This document shows positions 36,501 through 51,500 of a stretch of DNA of 64,000 nucleotides, one piece after another; position 1 is the stretch's first letter, and the number at the start of each line of letters is the position of its first letter. The translations under genes and the position numbers were made by a program. A model generated the notes under the pieces. The model saw only the letters and a list, made by a program, of their open reading frames with translations. It was not told the origin of the DNA and ran no database searches. The DNA is from Eurosta solidaginis (lineage: Eukaryota; Arthropoda; Insecta; Diptera; Tephritidae): assembly GCF_040869045.1 (NCBI RefSeq), contig NC_090319.1, positions 300,254,998 through 300,318,997 of the forward strand. The letters run 5' to 3'.

Positions 36501-39500
36501 ACGGTGAACGCTCTGTTATCTATACTACGGCCCACCGGATGCCAAGTCATTGCATATGCCGACGACATAGCCTTGACAGTTACCGGCAAACACCTTCCGG
36601 TGCTTGGCGAACTCCTGCAAAATGCTCTTAATCTAACAAACACATGGTCTATGGAATGCGGACTCAGCATCAGCAGTGAAAAAACTGAGATGGTGCTTTT
36701 TACCCGCAAACGCAGTATACCGGAATTTACCCTCCCATCCCTAAACGGGAAGGAAATCAAACTCTCTACCGAGGTTAAATATCTCGGAGTTATTCTAGAC
36801 AGGAGGCTTGACTGGAAGCGAAATGTGGAGGAACGATCCAGGAAAGCCACAATGGCTCTCTACGCTTGTAAGTCGGCAATCGGAAAAAGGTGGGGTCTCC
36901 AGCCACGCATAGTCCATTGGATCTATACGGCAGTGGTGAGACCCATACTCTTCTACGCCGTCACCGTATGGTGGACGGCACTCGATATCGAATCTAACAG
37001 GAGTAAAGTAACGAGAGTGCAGAGGATGGCGGCAATGCTCACCAGCGGTGCCCTTCCCTCCACTCCCACCAAAGCTCTTGAAACCATATTATTCCTTCTC
37101 CCAACTGATCTATATGGCAGATACTGTGCCTCCTGCAACGCGGCGAGGCTCAACGCTATCGAACCATGGAGGGATTGCAGGTTTGGTCACACCCGGATCC
37201 TGAAGCCAGTCCCTGAAACCTTCTTGAAATTGGACCATACAACATCGCCCCCTTGCTGGGACTACAAATTTTCCACAAGAATCCCAGAGAGGAACGAGTG
37301 GGCAAACGGCGTAGAGCCGGGATCACACGAAATCTCCGTTTTTACAGATGGCTCTAAACTAAACAACAGAGTCGGCAGCGGGATATTCTCGGAGAAGCTC
37401 AATCTAAGCGAGAGCTTTCGCCTACCTGATCACTGCAGTGTTTTTCAGGCTGAACTCATAGCTATCTGGGAAGCAGCCCGCTATCTGGCTAACCTACAGG
37501 TAACCAATTCTATTTCAATTTTCTCTGACAGCCAAGCTGCCATAAAATCCCTGCAATGCAGTAACACCTCGTCACTAGTGGCATTGAAGTGCAGAGAAAA
37601 CCTCAACAAACTAGCTGAAAATTGCAACCTAAGCATAATATGGGTTCCTGGCCACTGTGACATCTCAGGAAACTGCGCTGCGGATGAGCTAGCTAGGGAA
37701 GGCACCAACTTGCAAACAACAACCTCCGCTGATTGGGCCAGCCCTCCTCTAAACACTTGCAAATACCACCTGCGATCTCTTTTCACGGATCAGGCAAACG
37801 CCAAATGGGCGAGGGAACCTACATGTAGTATATCCAAGCAAATCTGGCCTAAGCTGGATGAAAAGAGATCGCGATCGGTTATATTATTAAACCGTATCTC
37901 TATAAGCCCACTAGTGGGCCTTCTTACAGGTCACTGTCTCATGGGCACTTACGGTGCCTATATGGGCCTGCAGACAAATGACTTCTGCCGCAGCTGTAGG
38001 GACGAGGAGGAGATAGAAAGCGTTGAGCACTATCTGTGCCACTGTCCCGCACTGTCAAAAACCAGGTACCAATGCCTCCACAGACACTCTTTTGGGTGCC
38101 TTGCGGAGCTTGAATCTATAAACCCAAACGATATCTTGCGTTTCATTAGGCAAACGCGCTGGTTTGGCCTCACTGGGGTCTAAACTCTCCTCTTCTTCGA
38201 AAGTAGGGTAATAGGAAATAGGGGCCCCCTGCGTGGTAGCACAACGGGCCACAACGGCCTACGTGAGTCTCCGCTCGGACAGCGGAGGCAGCCACTCTAA
38301 CCTAACCTAACCTAAGCTATTCGTTGCAAAGTACAAGTGTTATTCTGAAGTACTTGAATAAATGCCATTTTGCATTATTACATATTGGAGTTATTTATTC
38401 AACAGTTTAGCGATACGAACTTAGCAGAAGATTGCAAATAAGAGGATTTGCAAGTAAATTCGTTACAATACATATAAATATGGATGAAAGGTTCTACAAT
38501 GTTTCAGGCGAAGAAGTTTAAAATTACGACCGTTAAGCAGTGCCGAAGTTAGGGGAGGGGCGGGGGTCTCTTACCCCGGGCGCTACTCACAGGGGGCGGC
38601 AAATGGTTCGCAAAGCAGAACTTCGTGGATAATTTGTAGTTTTATTATAACTGATTTCTCGAAAAAATTGTTCAAAAGTTCTCCGCGAAAAACAGTTTGA
38701 AACCGAGGACGACTGCAATAACCCGTCCAAAAATGTGGAAAGAGAAAATAAAAGACGCGTTTTGTCCTGTTATCAATAGTTCAAAGACAAAAAGTATTCG
38801 AATTATTAGAAGCGAGGAAAAAACGCGTCTATTAATACCCCCCGACGGTTTTGGTCGTGTTTTAGCAATCGTCCCCGGTAATAAAGTATCACAATTTGTT
38901 AATTAAAATTGTCCAAAGCATATGGATTTTAAAGAGAAATGTAATTAAATGCTCGTTTGAAAGTAAATAAGGATATTTCTTTGTAATATAACAATAAAAA
39001 TTTTACCCAGTTTTCGTTAGCAGCTACTACACTTTTTTTGGACCTAAGAAGTACAATAGTGCCAAATAGCATCCACAAAAAAAAAGGAACAAGAACAAGC
39101 ATTTTATCAGGTGAGCGTGGCTGTGTATGTGCGTGCTGCTACATATCCTACTTGTAGACCTTTACAATGGTCTTACGGACTATTTATATAAAACCGTTTT
39201 AATTTCAATATTTTCAAGTGCAGAACAATTTTTATTTCAGGACGATTTGAAATTACTTAAAAGTTCGATTTTAGAACGTAGATTAATACCGATTTTCTCC
39301 TTTAAATAATAAATGCCTTTTTATACCCGCTGTAACTTTGATTGGATAACGGTTGGTTGTACAGGAATCGAGATATAGACTTCCATATATCAAAATCATC
39401 AGTATCGGAAAAAAATTTGATAGAGCCGTGTCCGTCCGTCCGTCTGTCCGTTAGCATGATAACTTGAGTAAATATTGAGATATCTTCACCAAATTTGGTA

Positions 39501-42500
39501 CACGAGCTTATCTGGACCCAGAATAGATTGGTATTGAAAATGAGCGAATCGGATGATAACCACGCCCCCTTTTTATATATATAACATTTTTGAAAACACA
39601 AAAACCTGAATATCTAGTAAATAATACACCTTGAATGTTGAAATTTGACATGTGGACTGATATTGAGACTCTAGATACAAATTTTAATTTTTTTTAAATG
39701 GGCTTGGCACCGCCCACTTGTGATAAAATCAATTTAACAAATATTATTAATCATAAATCAAAAATCGTTAAACCTATCGTAACAAAATTCGGCAGAGATG
39801 TTGCCTTTACTATAAGGAATGCTTTGAAGAAAAATGTATGAAATCGGTTAAGGACCACGCCCACTTTTATATAAAAGATTTTTAAAAGGGTCGTGGACGA
39901 ATAAAATAAGCTATATCTTTGCAAAAAAGGGCTTTATATCAATGGTATTTCATTTCCCAAGTGTATTTATAACAATAAATAGGAAGAACTTCAAATTTAA
40001 AAAAATGGGCGTGGCACCGCCTCTTTTATGACTAAGTAATTTTCTATGTTTTGGGAGCCATAACTCTAAGAAAAATTAACGGATCCTAATAAAATTGGGT
40101 ACACAAATTTTCCCTATAGCAGGAAGTATTTCCAGAAAAAAGGACGAGATCGGTAAAAGACCACGCCCATATTTTAGTTTCTGAATTGAATTATAACATT
40201 AAATTAGAAAACACTAAACTTTTTGGAAATGGGTGTGGCACCGCCCCCGTTTTGTCTAAGCGATTTTCAATGTTTCGGGAGCCATAACTCGAAGAAAAAT
40301 TTACATATCGTAAAAAATTTGGGAAAACACACTTTCCTTATAACAGGAAATATTTTTAGTAAAAATGGATAAGATTGGTTAGGTACCACGCCCACTTTTA
40401 TATAAATGACTTTAAAAAGGTCGTAGGCAAAAATAATAAGTTAAATCTTAGCGAAAAATAGTTTTGTACCAATCGTATTTTTATTGTTCTCTTGTATCTT
40501 TATTTTAAAATAAACAGTAGGAAAATCCCCACGTCTGAAAGAAAACTGCATTATTACCCGCTCAAGGTCATTTGTGCCAACAAAATACGCCACTGCCGTT
40601 AAGGGGCGATAAAATTTACTTAGCTTAGCAGAAATCGCACCATTTAGTAAAATATTATTATTAGACCACGATGCACTTTACCCTTTATTTAGATCTATCT
40701 TTCGTTTAAGACCTGTTCAGGCTTATAACCCCATATCACGAAGGGGTTGGGCGACATGCAACCTGTCTTCCCAAACTTAGGAGCGATGCATTCACAGAGA
40801 ATGTGAACCGGCGTTTCATCCCCAGCTCATAGAAGATTGTGTATCGAATAGGTTAAACTTACTTAGTTGATATCGTAGCCTACAGTGCCCCGTATAGTAC
40901 CCAGTGAGAGTTCTTAGGTCTTCTCTGCTTAGATTAATCAGTTTTGCTGAAACTCTCTTTGCTGGGAGTACAAACAATTTGGCCTGCCTTTGCCCTAGGC
41001 ATTCAATCCAGTCTCGTCTTAACTGCTTTGTTTCTCAGTTACTTATGGTTTCCGTAGTGTGTTCCTTTGTGAGTCCACAGAAGGGCACTGGACCGTAGAA
41101 TACGGCTATAGCACCCTACTTGGCTTGGTAGTCGCCCTTCATTACCTTCATGTCCCTGATGCCGGGGAATCCATCCACACAAACGCTTGTTTTTTGCTTC
41201 CATGTCATTTAGGCATCCATCCACTAGCTTACAAGTAGTTGCGTAAGACTGCAAGGCGCGAGGATAAGCCTGTTCGTAGGCATTCTCTACCGCAAATTTC
41301 TATTGCATGGATTTCTGACCGAAAAATAGTGGGATATCATCCTATTTGTATCGATTTATTGAAGTTCGGCCCATAGATGCCAGCTCTCGTTTTCCCTCAT
41401 CAAATTTTGATCCATCCGTGCAACAAACCTATGAGTCAGGGCCAGTATATGGATTCCCTATTTCACAAAGAGTTCTGCCCACAATGAACACTTCAAAATT
41501 CTTTAAGATTCTAAGCGTAGGGGTCATTGCATCACGTAGTTGCAATACGCGATTTCCTATGAATTTTCTTATTACTGTTGTTCAAGTGACCTAAACTATG
41601 GACATCTTCCTTTCCTTTGTTTCATTAAATATTTAGCTCGGAGATATATTTTGTCTTAGTGCAGCAAGTGTTGCCTCTTCTCTATTAGAATTAGGAAGGG
41701 AGGTATACCTACTAAGTGCACCAGCAGGGGACGTTTTCATCGCATCCCTTATGCCAACACAAACTATTCGATGCAGTTTGCTTAATTTTAATATTGATGT
41801 CCTTTGCGTGGTCTTCGGTCACCAAACTTGGGAAGCATGCTGTGAAGCCTGCACTTTTGATTGTCCAGTGGGGGAGGGGTAGCGGTGTATGTGAGAGACA
41901 ATTTATTTTACCAACGAATCAAATGCTGTACAAATTCTTTTGAGACCATTGAACTTAAGCTAACTCTTGGCAACAAACACATTCCATGCACACTACATGC
42001 TATATACAGACCTCCGCAAAACATTGTTCGTTCTTTCGCTGAAGAGCTTGACAGTACTCTTAAAAAGGCGAATAAAGAGGAATGTATTGTTGTAATAGGC
42101 GACATAAACATAAACATACTTGACGCTGATAATAACAATGCAAATCTCTATATTGATATGCTCTGTTCATATGGTATGCAAAATCTAATTAATGCGCATA
42201 CTCGAATTGATATTAATATAGACTCTCATACGTGCATTGATCACATATTTGTTAGGAGTAGGCCCACTGATATCATGTCAGGTGTTATACAAACAAATAT
42301 AACAGACCATTACTCTTTGATATGTGGTTTCTCTTCCAGTAAGCGTAATATGCATCCGATAGAAAAACCCAAATTTATTAGCATAATAAACAACAACAAA
42401 AATTTTATGAAGAGATGATGAAGGTAAACTGAAATGAAACGCTTAGCTCAACTAACGTAGACGAGATGTATGAATCAATACAACGTAATTTCAGACATAT

Positions 42501-45500
42501 CTATCACTTAGAAAAACGAATGTACGGATCACAAATGCCGTAAAAGTTTAATGTAAAAGTAGGGATATTCTATATTGAAGGTGGAAAGGAAAGCCAAAGG
42601 ACAAAAAAGTAGAGTTAGAATACAAAAGATTCAGAAACTATGTAAGTAAAGAAATACAAAGAACCCGTAATAGTTATTACCAAAATAAATTCGCTGAATT
42701 TAGATATGACATAAAGAAAACTTCGCAGTTGGTTAACGAGATTTTTGGCCGAAAGAGTGTCTGTACAGATGAGCAAATTATGAAAAATTTTAATAATATT
42801 AATACCAAGACCATCTGTAATGACTTCGCCACAACATTTAATGAGGATGTAAATAGAGCAGTTCATGAATGTCGCATTACATCTCTCATTGCACCACAAA
42901 ATAAGATAACCAACTCAATGTTCATGCTAGAAACTAGCGAAACTGAGGTAATGAATATTATACAAAAACTTGATACGAAGAAGGGTCCCGGATCAGATGG
43001 TATTCGATTAAGATCTCAAAGTTCTTGCACCTATTGTAGTCCCTATAATAGCAAAACTTATTAACCTGAGTATAACCCAGTGCACAGTGCCCAAAGCCTT
43101 AAAAATTTCTATTGTAAAACCCATTTTCAAAGCCGGGACTAAGTTTGATATACGTAACTATCGAATATCGAAAAAATCATGGAAGAAGTCATTGTAAAAG
43201 ATCCATTTTACGGATCTGTAAAAAATGTTCTGCGCGCACACACAGAGCTACGCACTCACACTTTTCCCTTTTAAATTAATAAAAATTTGTTTAGTTTTTA
43301 AAAATATTTTTCTTTTATTTAAACTCTCAGTTCCTTGAAACTTTTATTCTAATTAGTCCTTTAACACTCTAATCAGTTCTCTAACACTTTGTTTCTTTTA
43401 TTGTCACTTGGCTTTAGTTTAAGTTTTTCTGTTACGCTAAGTGCGTAAGTGTATTTTAATTTTTATTACAACTTACGCGGCGGCCGGTTCACTTCAAACT
43501 GAAAACTGCCGCTAACGCCAACCTGTAGCTCGGCAGTTTTTCTCTTCGTTGCTTAGCAACGAAATTAATGATGGCATCCAAAATAAAATCATGGCGTCGA
43601 ACAACGGCAGTTTCAACCAATCAGAAACTCTCCAAATTGCTCGACTCTAACAATTTTAGTGATGCCAAGTGCATCTGATGTATGGTTGCATCTTGCACAT
43701 TTCTAAAGAGGGTTGCCATCTACAATTTATTTTAATGCATTTTACTTTGGCACTACATCTTCCCCCTTTAGAAAAGAAGAATTTGGTAAGATTAGTAATT
43801 AATCTTGCCACATTCTTCTTTAGGCTTTAATATGTTGTTGTAATGTTATGAACGAAGGAGTTTGCTAGCATTAGGGTGCTCTAACCCGGGACTCATTCGT
43901 TCATCGCAGTGCAACTTCTAAAAAGATGATTAAAAATGAAAGTAATATTTTGAATAAAGTGAAATATATAAAAGTTAGTTTAAAATATTGAATTTGATGT
44001 TTTGAAGTAAACCGGTTTTTTTTCTTATTGTAAAATCTACCTAATTAAATGTATATTTGTTTGTTACATTTTTTTTTTTTTTTTGCCTTCATTGGCGGTT
44101 TTAAAATATATTTATATGATTAATAATAGATTATTAGATTAATTAATTTTTTGTACTCGATTTTTGTGTACAATTTTTTCGTTTTCTTTACTTATCTCAC
44201 AAATAGTTACATTTGGCCCATCAATATTCTTTACTATGTAGGGACCTTGATATATATTTTTATGTTTATTCCTAGGTTCTGTTTGTACTAAAACTCTATC
44301 GTTAATTTTAATATCTAAAGGCTTAGCCGTTTTATCGTATAAATCTTTATTTCTAATCTTATGCTTATTAATCAAATTTTTTGCCATTTTATGCGATTTT
44401 TGCATTCTAAACTTAAGCTCTTTTGCGTAATTTTCTACGTTATAGATCGGATCAATTTGCTCTTTTTGCAATTCATGTGGCATTGTAGTTTTTCTGCCAA
44501 ATATTAATTCAAACGGAGTGAATTTATTATCAAAAACCGAACTACTTGTAGTATTGTGTAAAAATGTAAAGTATTTTAAATATGTATCCCAATCTGAATA
44601 CGTTTCATTCAGATACGCACGTAAGTATTCGTTAAAGGCTCTATGATTTCTTTCAACAGTACCAACAGTTTCGTGGTGGTAAGCTGTTGAGAAATCATGA
44701 TCAATCTTTAAAAGTTTCGTCAATTCAGAGAATAATTCGTTTTTATATTCCGTTCCTAAATCGGATCTAATAGCTTTCATTGTACCATATGTTAATATAA
44801 AGGTTTCAAAAATAGCGCAAGCAATAGTTTTTGCTGATTTATCTGGTACAGCTACTGTTACCAGGTATTTAGAAAAGTCACAAATCATAGTAACAGCGAA
44901 CTTGTTACCATATTTGGATTCCGGAAGTGGACCTATTGTATCGACAATTATTATGTCAAAGGGTTTGCAGGGGGTTGGAGTCAAAACAAGATTTTCCTTT
45001 GTTTTTGGTTTTACTTTATTTAAAAGGCATTTATTGCAATTTTTGACAAATTTCGCAATGTCTCTTGTCATATTTTTCCAATAGTATTTTGTTCTTAATT
45101 TGGAATATAATCGTTTTGTACCGCAATGACCGCCTAACAAAGGGTCCTCATGATAAATTGTCATAAGTTTTTGTTTTTGCTCTGTTTCTGTTACAGTTTC
45201 TACAGAGTCTGTTAATATTATTTGCAATGATTTTAAAATTTTATTACCACTGATTTTAAAATTTGTAATCGAAAATTCTTTGAAAAATATATCATTCTTT
45301 GGCCATTCTAACTGCTTAATATTGTGACTGCCGGCTGCTTTTTCAAGCCTCGAAAATAACTCATCTAAATTTGTTTTTCCGTTAGCATTCACAAAATTAA
45401 GTAAATTTAATTTTTTATGTTTTAAATGCGCATAAATTTGTATATTAGAGATCTCATTATTTTTATTAAATTGTATAGTCGATTTTATTCGCGGTATCTT

Positions 45501-48500
45501 TTTTGAAAAATTGTATGAAAATTTGTCATAAACTTGTACTTTAGGCGTTTCGCAAAAAGTATCAGTAAAATTATCGTCTTTATTTTGTAATTCCTTTTGT
45601 TTGGTTTGTGATCGCGTTTGGACTGCTAAAACATGCTTTGTAGATTCTTTTATTTCGTCTATACTAATGCGTGAAAGAGCATCAGCCACAACGTTAGATT
45701 TTCCTTTTATATATTCAATCGTAAATTTATATTCTGATAGTTCTAATCGAATTCTAGAAAGTTTAGACGAAGGGTCTTTCATGTTAAAAAGATAAACTAG
45801 TGGTCTATGATCAGATTTTACTGTGAAATTTGTACCGTAAACATATGGACGAAAATGCTTTATAGCGAAATGTATTGCTAGGAGTTCTAATTCGATAATT
45901 GCTTTTTTCTGTTCTGCTTTATTAAAAGATTTTGACGCGAAACAAATTGGTAAATCGTTATCACCGTGCTTTTGGCTTAATATAGCGCCACACCCACTCT
46001 TAGAAGCATCTACTGTAATTATAAATTCTTTTGTGAAGTCAGGGTATTGTAGTAGTTGAGGGGACATTAATGCTTGTTTTAGTTTTTCGAAAGCGTTTTC
46101 GCACGCTTCGTCCCAAACAAATTCAACTTTTTTCCTATTTAAACGATTTAAAGGCGCTGCCAGTGACGCAAAATTCGGTATAAATCGCCTGTAATAATTT
46201 GCAAATGCGACAAATCGCCTAACCGCATCTTTGTCTTTTGGCTTAGTATACCTTTTAATAGCGTCTATTTTTGAATCGTCTGGCAGCAAACCTTTTGACG
46301 TACATTTATGGCCTAGAAAAGTTACTTCAGAACGAAGGAAATTGCATTTGATTGGGTTCAGCTTTAAATTAAACTTTCTACAGGTTTCGAAAACTTTTTC
46401 CAAATTTTTAAGGTGGTGTGTCTCACTACAACCAATGACGATAACGTCGTCAATATACATAAAAGCCTGATTTGGCGAAATGCCTGAAAATGCTATTGAC
46501 ATCATACGAGAAAATGAGTTTGGTGCAATGTTTAACCCGAAAGGTAAAACTTTCCACCGAAAAGCTCCTCGATCTGTACTGAAAGAAGTTACGTCTCTAG
46601 ATTTAGGGTGAAGGGGTATTTGGTGAAAACCAGAAAAAAGATCTAAAGTTGAAAAGTATTTGGCTCTGCCAAGATTATCGAGTATGTCATCAACGCGTGC
46701 TAGTGGAAATTTGTCGGCTATGAGCTTTTTATTGACTGCTCTGAAATCTACGCACATACGATACGACTTTTTGCCTGTTGGATCTTTTTTCGGTACCAGA
46801 ATTAAAGGACTGTTATAATTTGAAAAACTAGGTTCGATTAAATCATTCTGTAGTAGGTTTTCGACTTGTTTATTGATTTCTTCGCGTTGTGTGTATGGCA
46901 AACGGTAATTTTTAATATAGACAGGAGTTTTGTCAGTTAGTCTAAGTTTTTGTTCGTAGAAATTATTAAGCGTCATTAAGTCGGTTTTTAATGCAAAAAT
47001 ATCAGAATATTTCAAACATAAATCAAGTAATTTCTTTTTAGCGTAAGAAGGCATTTGTTTTGCCAAAATTGATTTAAGCTCTTCTATACGTTTTGAATCG
47101 ATAGGTGTATCATTTATTCGATAGACATTGAAGTTTTTAATGTCTTCAGTTTGAATATTGAAATCTTTTACATACTTGACCTCGTCGGTGGTGTTGATAA
47201 CTTTTATTATTGGGTTTTTTGTATCAACGATACATTTTGCTGTGAAGACACCGTTACTAAGTTCCTGAGAATCGACAAAAACTGGACTTGTCGAATTTTC
47301 CAAACTAAAAACACGAAAAACTTCGCATCTTGGTGGAATTACAAGAGTATTTGTTGAAGTGCTATGCAAAATTGAAACATTTACCTTTTCTGTCCCTTGT
47401 CCGAATGTAATTGTGTCATTAGCATAATTGATTATGCATTTGTTCGTTTTTAGAAAATCTTTCCCTATTATACCGTCCGAAGGAATATTAAAGTTGTCAT
47501 TGACAACATGAAGAGTCAGAGGAAAAAATTTATTTGATGCGATTATACTTGTATTAACTGTTCCTATTGTCGTTACCGTGTCTGTTGTTACGCCTGTAAT
47601 ATTTATTACGTTACTATCGTCTACTTCTACATCGTTTGCCAAACTGGAAATTTTTATTAGTGAAATGTCTGCCTGTGAATCTACTAGAAAGGAACATATT
47701 TTATGAGAATCGCTACAAGCGACTTCGACGAAATCGGAAAAATTTAAATTTAGACAATATATTGATTGAGAAGTATTTAGTCGAAATGCTCCTGCTCCCT
47801 CAGTGTTCGCGCCTGAGGGGCTTCGGCATTTAAAGAACGAACATTGGCTGAATTTCTAGAATTTGAACCCTGATTATTGGAATTTCTGTTATTTCCAGAC
47901 CGATTATTATTGTTATTGTTGGAATTGCTATTGCCTCTATTATAATTGCGATTATAGCCTCTGTTATAATTGTGATTATTGCCTCTGTTATAGTTGTTAT
48001 TTCGGAAATTTGTATTAGTGTGTTGCCTATTTGCATTACCGTTAAATCGAAAATTACTATTGTTGTTATATCTGAAATTGCTGTTACCTCTAGAATTTCC
48101 ACGGAAATTACTATATCTTATCGGATGTGACCGAAACGCTAACACTTGCCGTTCTTTAACTTCCTGTTCTCGCTCTATAATCATTTTCGCTACTACGTCC
48201 TTTGAATCTTTGAAGGTTGTTGACGCAAGGATCGATTTCACCATGTCTGACCTACTATTTAATCTACAAACGCTAATGGTTTGTTCAACCGCCATCTCAT
48301 GGGCTTTTGCCTTCGTCATACCTTCAATGATTAGACAGCGCTCTAACGAGTCAGAAAGCTCTTCTACCTGCTTTGAAAATTCTGAAAAATTGTTATTGGT
48401 TACTCTTAAGGCTGCAATTTTTCCCGCGACAACTTTCGAGTTGTCTGGCCTAATTTCACTACATAGCGCTTCTTTAATTTGGCTGACTGATTCTATATGC

Positions 48501-51500
48501 GTTGGTAGTGCTTCGCGAGCTTTGCCTTCGAGCTTGGATTTTAAAAATGCAATTAAAGTAGGAGTTAAGTTTTCGTTAGAGAATACTTCCATTAATTCAA
48601 CTTTATTTATAAACGAGCCAAGTGCTAACGGGTCTCCACTGTAGTTGTCTCGCATAATCGAGGCACAAGTACTAATAAACGATTTTTTCTCCTCGATTGT
48701 GGCCATGGTTGTAACGTTAAGAATCGGAGTTAGAATAGAGAAACTAGAATTTGGAGTTACAGGCTGATCAGCAAATCCTAAAAAGTCTGCACTCAGGGAT
48801 AATTTATAATTATGTTCACTTGTTAAGGTATTAGTTGACGATGAACTCGAAGATGAATCAGAATCTGAGTTATTGGAATCTATATCTTGCTCTAAGTTTG
48901 TGGCATCTAAATTTTGCTCTGAATTTTCGGGACTTGAATCTGGATTGGAATTTTTAGAAATAACCTTTCCGCTTCTTAGGTCCATACGTGTTGAAACGAA
49001 TGGACGAAATATTAAAAAATTTTGTTGCAAGATATGTGGTATTTGTTTATGAAGATTGAATAGAAATTTAAAGGAAATTAAATTGGAACGAGTTGAGTTG
49101 AGCTCAAAAGAAAATTATGAAAGTATTCTTAAAGGAAATTTATGAAAATATTTTAAAAGAAATTTGTGAAAGTATGTAGTTTTGAAAGCTTTTAGATGTT
49201 AGTTATAATTATATAATTGGTTAGCGAATACTTATAGCAAAAAACTTTAGTTAGTGAATTTTATTGAAATACTAACGTTAGTGATTAGTTAATGAAAAGG
49301 AAGATTAAAGAAATACTTTACGCCTTTGTTGTCCGCAAATCCAAATCCAATGATTGAAATTAGCTAAAAATTTTTCATGTAAAACGGGAATGGGAATTGG
49401 GATTCACATGCAATTTGAAAGATGTTGATTGTTTACGAATATATTTATTGAAATGTATGGCAAAGTTATAATTTTATTTGAATTTAAATGCAAAGATTAT
49501 AGAATGGCAAATATTTTTGTACAGGCTTAAACGGACGCACCTCTTTTATCAAAATTGTCTTGTTTTTATTTTTATAGATACGGGCGCACCGCATCTTTCC
49601 AAAATTGTATTAAAAATGTCCTCGGACGCACCGGGGTTTGAAAAAAAATTTATGTCATATTTTTACGCGGACGCACCGCTTACGAAAAGAAAAATTTTTT
49701 TTGTATTTTTGTGTTGATGGAGCCCACTGTAGGGCAGAGTGGGATTAAACTAATGAAAACTTTTATGAAAATTTATTGAACCACCATTGTTTGAATAACG
49801 AAAAGGTCGAATGGATTAAAAAAAATTTTTTCTTCAGTTTTTGTCCGACCCTGTTCTACAGTGCCTACCTATGGTTTTACACATGGTTTTACACATATAT
49901 GTATGTATGAGTATGTGAGTTTTAATAAAATATTTTGTAGACAATTTAATTTTGACTATAAAGCAAAATATTTTTATAATAATTTTGAAAATGAATGAAA
50001 TATATTTTAACTTCGATATGAAATTTGAAAAATGTAATTTTTAAATGTATTTATTAAATATGAAAATATGTATCAAAAGTTTTATTTCGCCATACCAATG
50101 CTGCTTGTTTGATTTACCGCTGTATGTTCTGCTGCTGCGCTTCCTTTTCTGCTGCTACTGCTTGGTGTTCTGCTGCTGATGGCGTCGCTTGTTTTCCGCT
50201 ATTTAATGGTGTACGGTGGTTTGCCGTTATGACGGTGGCGTGGCTAGTTCCGTTATTGAAATGGTGTGGCTAATGCCGTTTTTGCACTAGTTTTTTGGTA
50301 CAGCTTCGGTTTTGATTTTATAGTTCAAACTTTTTTTCCCCACTTTTTTCTAATTTCTTTTATTATTTATGCTGCCGATTAGTTTGTTGTTTTATAAGCT
50401 TTGAATTTTCGTATTATTTCTGATTTTTATTAGGTCTTGATATTATGTGTATATGTATATTTTTCCAACCGCTTTTTTTTCCTACCACTAGCCACGACCA
50501 ACAAAAAAATCCACCACCACTGCCTTATTTGTTAATTTCGTAAGTTTTTTCTCTTTTACCATTTCAAATTGTGGGTTTTTGTTAATTTTTACATATTTTT
50601 GGTTTTTAATGATTTTAAATTTTTTGTATATTTTCCTCAGTTTTATATGTTTTTGTTTGTAATGATTTTAAGTATTATAATTTTGTGAAAAGGTTTTTGT
50701 AATTTTTGTATTTTTTTGTAGATTTTCCAAATTTTTAAAAAATTTTTTTTTTTTGTATTGGTTTTTAATCTTTTGTACTTTTTTTGTAATTTTTGATTTT
50801 AAAGTTTTTGTGCTATTTTTGATTTTATATATTTGTAGAATTTTAAACTTGTATTTCATGTAAATTTTTTTTTTTTTTTTTTTTAATTTTTTTTGTATCT
50901 TTTTTTTCAAATTTTTATATATTTTTTTGTAATAGTTTTTTAATGTTTTATATTTTTTTTGTAAGAATTTTTAAATGTTTTGTATTTTTTTTGTAAGAAT
51001 TTTTAAATGTTTTATATTTTTTTTGTAAATGTTTTTTTTTTTTTAATTTTTGTAGTTTTTTTGAAGATTTTTGATGTTTTTTAAAATTTTTTGTAGGGTT
51101 TTTGTATATTTTGTAATTTTTCAAATTTTTATATTTTTTTTGAATTTAAATTTTAAATTTTAAGTGGGTATTTTTTTTTAATGCCCACGCCTGTTGGGAG
51201 GCTTACCTCCTTCCGGCCACTCGCCGCATTTCCAGGGCTTCGGCCCACGGTCGCCATGTAAAAGATCCATTTTACGGATCTGTAAAAAATGTTCTGCGCG
51301 CACACACAGAGCTACGCACTCACACTTTTCCCTTTTAAATTAATAAAAATTTGTTTAGTTTTTAAAAATATTTTTCTTTTATTTAAACTCTCAGTTCCTT
51401 GAAACTTTTATTCTAATTAGTCCTTTAACACTCTAATCAGTTCTCTAACACTTTGTTTCTTTTATTGTCACTTGGCTTTAGTTTAAGTTTTTCTGTTACG

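Larger units (their letters stand above)
35933..38467 (+). mobile_element. Solo LTR, family S, split by a LINE
   Basis: The LTR occupies 35933-36493 and 38324-38467 (705 bp). It starts TGTCACGG, ends TTCGTTACA and is flanked by ATAC on both sides (35929-35932 and 38468-38471). It has TATAAAAG near 36348 and an AATAAATG near its 3' part, as expected for a promoter and polyadenylation signal. A second, shorter copy lies at 52328-52765. No internal coding region remains. Confidence 0.78.

Noticed and set aside
47830..48102. Isoleucine/threonine-rich 90-residue frame on the minus strand
   Set aside because: It is the out-of-frame shadow of the Asn/Arg/Gly-rich part of Gag.
50668..50910. Lysine-rich 80-residue protein on the minus strand
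   Set aside because: It arises from the A-rich leader composition, with no conserved feature.
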